This document shows positions 62,097-64,000 of a stretch of 64,000 bases of DNA, one piece after another. Under the pieces are notes generated by a model. That model was not told where the DNA came from, made no database searches, and was given only the letters and a program-made list of their open reading frames with translations. Position 1 is the stretch's first letter; the number at the start of each line of letters is the position of its first letter. The DNA lies in the NCBI GenBank assembly GCA_030715195.1, contig JAUYVI010000006.1, positions 558,001 through 622,000 on the forward strand, given 5' to 3'. The position numbers and the translations under genes are program-made. The stretch comes from Dongia sedimenti. GTDB taxonomy: Bacteria > Pseudomonadota > Alphaproteobacteria > Dongiales > Dongiaceae.

Positions 62097-63260
62097 ATGA
62101 GCAGCGCGAAATACATCTCGTTCCCCAAGGTCGAGGGCTTGGCCTCGCGCCAGGCCCATGCCGACCTGCCCGAGGGCACCTTCGAGCGCGAGCTCGGCAA
62201 GGAAGGCTTCTTCGGCCCGGCGACCCATATGTATCACCGCCACGCCCCGACCGGCTGGCGGCATTGGGAAGGCCCGCTGCGCCCGCGCGCCTACGACCTC
62301 ACCGCGATCAATCAGAGCGGCGGCTCGCCGTTCGATGCAAAGCTGGTGTTGCACAATGCGTCGGTGAAGATGCGGCAATGGCGCTTCTCGGGGCGCATGG
62401 ATCATCTGGTCCGCAATGCCGATGGCGACGAGCTGCTGTTCATTCACCAAGGCGCCGGCGCGCTCTATTGCGATTACGGCCATCTGCCCTTCGCGACCGG
62501 CGATTACATCGTCCTGCCGCGCTCGACCATGTGGCGGATCGAGACCGCGGCGCCCGTCACCATGCTGCTCTTCGAATGCACGAACGGCACGGTCTGCACG
62601 CCGGAGCGCGGCTCGGTCGGCCGGCACGCAGTCTATGACGAGGCGATGCTGGAGACGCCGCGGATCGACGAGGCCTTCAAGGCGCAATACGACGAGCAGG
62701 AATGGTCGGTCGTGGTGAAGCGGCGCGCGCTCATCTCGACTGTCACCTATCCGTTCAACCCGCTGGACGCTGTCGGCTGGCACGGCGATCTGGCGCCGGT
62801 CCGGCTCAACGTCGCGGACATCCGGCCGCTGATGAGCCACCGCTATCACCTGCCGCCCTCGGCGCACACCACCTGGGTGGGCAACCGCTTCGTCATCTGC
62901 ACCTTCGTGCCGCGGCCGTTCGAGACCGATCCCGGCGCCTTGAAGGTACCGTTCTTTCACAACAACGACGATTACGACGAGGTGATCTTCTATCACGCCG
63001 GCGATTTCTTCAGCCGCGACAACATCAAGCCTGGGGTCATCACCTGGCATCCCTGCGGCTTCACCCACGGCCCGCATCCGAAGGCGCTGCAGCGCATGTA
63101 CGAGGCGGCGAAGCCGGCGACCGACGAATATGCGGTGATGCTGGACGCGCGCGACGCGCTGGATGCCGGGCCGGAGATGGACGGGGTCGAGATGCGCGCC
63201 TATGCTGAAAGCTGGATGACCCCGGAACCCGTTCAGGCCCCGAAGCCGAAGCGCATATGA
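62097..63260 (+). CDS. hmgA: Homogentisate 1,2-dioxygenase (short form)
   Basis: Opens the homogentisate ring to maleylacetoacetate in tyrosine/phenylalanine catabolism. The 387-residue protein is shorter than the roughly 440-residue classical enzyme but has the family landmarks: MYHRHAPTGW, CDYGHLPFATGDYIVLPRST, and the Fe-ligand region FFHNNDDYDEVIFYHAGDFF (His288 and a following Glu), then GFTHGPHP with the last His. The fahA-like gene overlaps its stop by four bases and a MarR gene is divergent, supporting the pathway. A related ring-cleaving dioxygenase is the alternative. Confidence 0.87.
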   Translation: MSSAKYISFPKVEGLASRQAHADLPEGTFERELGKEGFFGPATHMYHRHAPTGWRHWEGPLRPRAYDLTAINQSGGSPFDAKLVLHNASVKMRQWRFSGRMDHLVRNADGDELLFIHQGAGALYCDYGHLPFATGDYIVLPRSTMWRIETAAPVTMLLFECTNGTVCTPERGSVGRHAVYDEAMLETPRIDEAFKAQYDEQEWSVVVKRRALISTVTYPFNPLDAVGWHGDLAPVRLNVADIRPLMSHRYHLPPSAHTTWVGNRFVICTFVPRPFETDPGALKVPFFHNNDDYDEVIFYHAGDFFSRDNIKPGVITWHPCGFTHGPHPKALQRMYEAAKPATDEYAVMLDARDALDAGPEMDGVEMRAYAESWMTPEPVQAPKPKRI

Positions 63261-64000
63261 AGCTGGCGACCCTCCGCGCGGGATCGCGCGACGGCCAACT
63301 GGTCGTGGTCTCGCGCGATCTCACGCGCTCGCTCTCGGTCATGCCGATCGCCACCCTGCAATCCGCTCTGGACGAATGGGATACCATTGCGCCGACACTG
63401 CGCGTCTTCTCCGACCGGGTGAACGAGAGCGAGAAGGGCACGCTGCCATTCGACCCGCAGGCCTGCCTGGCGCCTTTGCCGCGCGCCTATCAATGGGCCG
63501 ATGCCTCGGCCTATGTGAATCATGTGGCCTTGGTGCGGCAGGCGCGCGGCGTGGAAATGCCGGAGAGCTTCTGGACCGATCCGCTGCTCTATCAAGGCGG
63601 ATCGGATTCGTTGCTCGGTCCCTGCGCCCCGATCCGCGGCGACGAGTCCTGGGGCATCGATTTCGAGGCCGAGATCGCGGTCGTCACCGGCGACGTGCCG
63701 ATGGGCGCTTCGGTCGAGCAGGCACGAAAGGCAATCCGGCTGGTGATGCTGGTGAACGATGTCTCGCTCCGCCATCTCATTCCGGGCGAGCTCGCCAAGG
63801 GCTTCGGCTTCTTCCAGTCGAAGCCGAGCTCGGCCTTCTCGCCGGTGGCCGTCACGCCGGACGAGTTGGGCGATGCCTGGGATGGCGGGCGCCTGCATCT
63901 TCCGCTGCTCTCCACGCTGAACGGCAAGCCGTTCGGAAAGCCCGATACCGGCGTCGATATGACCTTCGACTTCCCGACCCTGATCGCCCATGCGGCGAAG
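63257..64000 (+). CDS. Fumarylacetoacetate hydrolase family protein, 3' end outside window
   Basis: Likely hydrolyses fumarylacetoacetate to fumarate and acetoacetate, the end of tyrosine degradation. The visible 248 residues begin MKLATLRAGSRDGQLVVVSRD and include WGIDFEAEIAVVTGDVP, where the acidic metal ligands of the FAH fold lie, and KGFGFFQSKPSSAFSPVAVTP. The ATG overlaps the hmgA stop (ATGA), so it is co-translated. The C-terminus and any maleylacetoacetate isomerase gene beyond the edge cannot be seen. FAH-family members vary in substrate; the operon context favours fumarylacetoacetase. Confidence 0.85.
   Translation, partial: MKLATLRAGSRDGQLVVVSRDLTRSLSVMPIATLQSALDEWDTIAPTLRVFSDRVNESEKGTLPFDPQACLAPLPRAYQWADASAYVNHVALVRQARGVEMPESFWTDPLLYQGGSDSLLGPCAPIRGDESWGIDFEAEIAVVTGDVPMGASVEQARKAIRLVMLVNDVSLRHLIPGELAKGFGFFQSKPSSAFSPVAVTPDELGDAWDGGRLHLPLLSTLNGKPFGKPDTGVDMTFDFPTLIAHAAK

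Overview
The window is high-GC chromosomal DNA from an alphaproteobacterium, most likely a Rhodospirillales-type soil or rhizosphere heterotroph. Two genes support this: a SciP/DUF1153 protein (2585-2950) and a MipZ division-site ATPase (57908-58732), both families largely confined to Alphaproteobacteria. The extragenic palindromes near 47.6 and 59.7 kb also resemble those common in such genomes. I see no prophage, insertion sequence, integrase, CRISPR array or rRNA. One tRNA (Val, CAC) is present.

Layout. 1-6.7 kb: GDP-fucose synthesis (fcl, gmd), sciP, a small secreted protein, an acyltransferase, tRNA-Val, a DUF3108 protein and a phosphoglycolate phosphatase. 6.8-18.6 kb: core metabolism (glmU-glmS for UDP-GlcNAc; gatCAB for Gln-tRNA/Asn-tRNA amidation) with a desaturase, a secreted S33 hydrolase, two paralogous secreted proteins and an Lrp/LysE pair between. 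18.6-21.5 kb: small accessory genes, including a broken formylglycine-enzyme-like (FGE/SUMF1) lipoprotein gene. 21.5-25.3 kb: a LacI-type regulator divergent from two PhyH-type dioxygenases and an SDR. 25.4-28.9 kb: an ArsR-like regulator, a fatty-acid-hydroxylase-type membrane enzyme translationally coupled to an exported creatininase-family protein, and two paralogous lipoproteins. 29-34.7 kb: a periplasmic Cache-like protein with a chemoreceptor, then putA. 34.8-40.3 kb: an ABC importer divergent from a trimethylamine-dehydrogenase-like flavoprotein and a VWA protein.

40.3-50.8 kb is a mostly minus-strand block: APC permease, glutamine-synthetase-like ligase, aldehyde dehydrogenase, GlpA-like and pyridine-nucleotide-type flavoproteins, a FGGY kinase lacking two arginines of glycerol kinase, and an iron alcohol dehydrogenase. 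It reads as uptake, gamma-glutamylation and oxidation of an amine or amino-alcohol combined with a glycerol-like kinase/dehydrogenase branch. 51-54.7 kb: a LysR regulator divergent from an HpaB-type monooxygenase, a Rid-family protein and a DUF1028 protein; this is the best candidate for an uncharacterised catabolic unit. 54.7-61.2 kb: an EamA exporter, a molybdopterin oxidoreductase, mipZ, galU, a cloverleaf-like repeat and a PLP decarboxylase. 61.6-64 kb: homogentisate degradation (MarR regulator, operator-like palindrome, hmgA, fahA cut by the window edge).

Throughout, function is inferred from recognised family motifs; no database search was possible.
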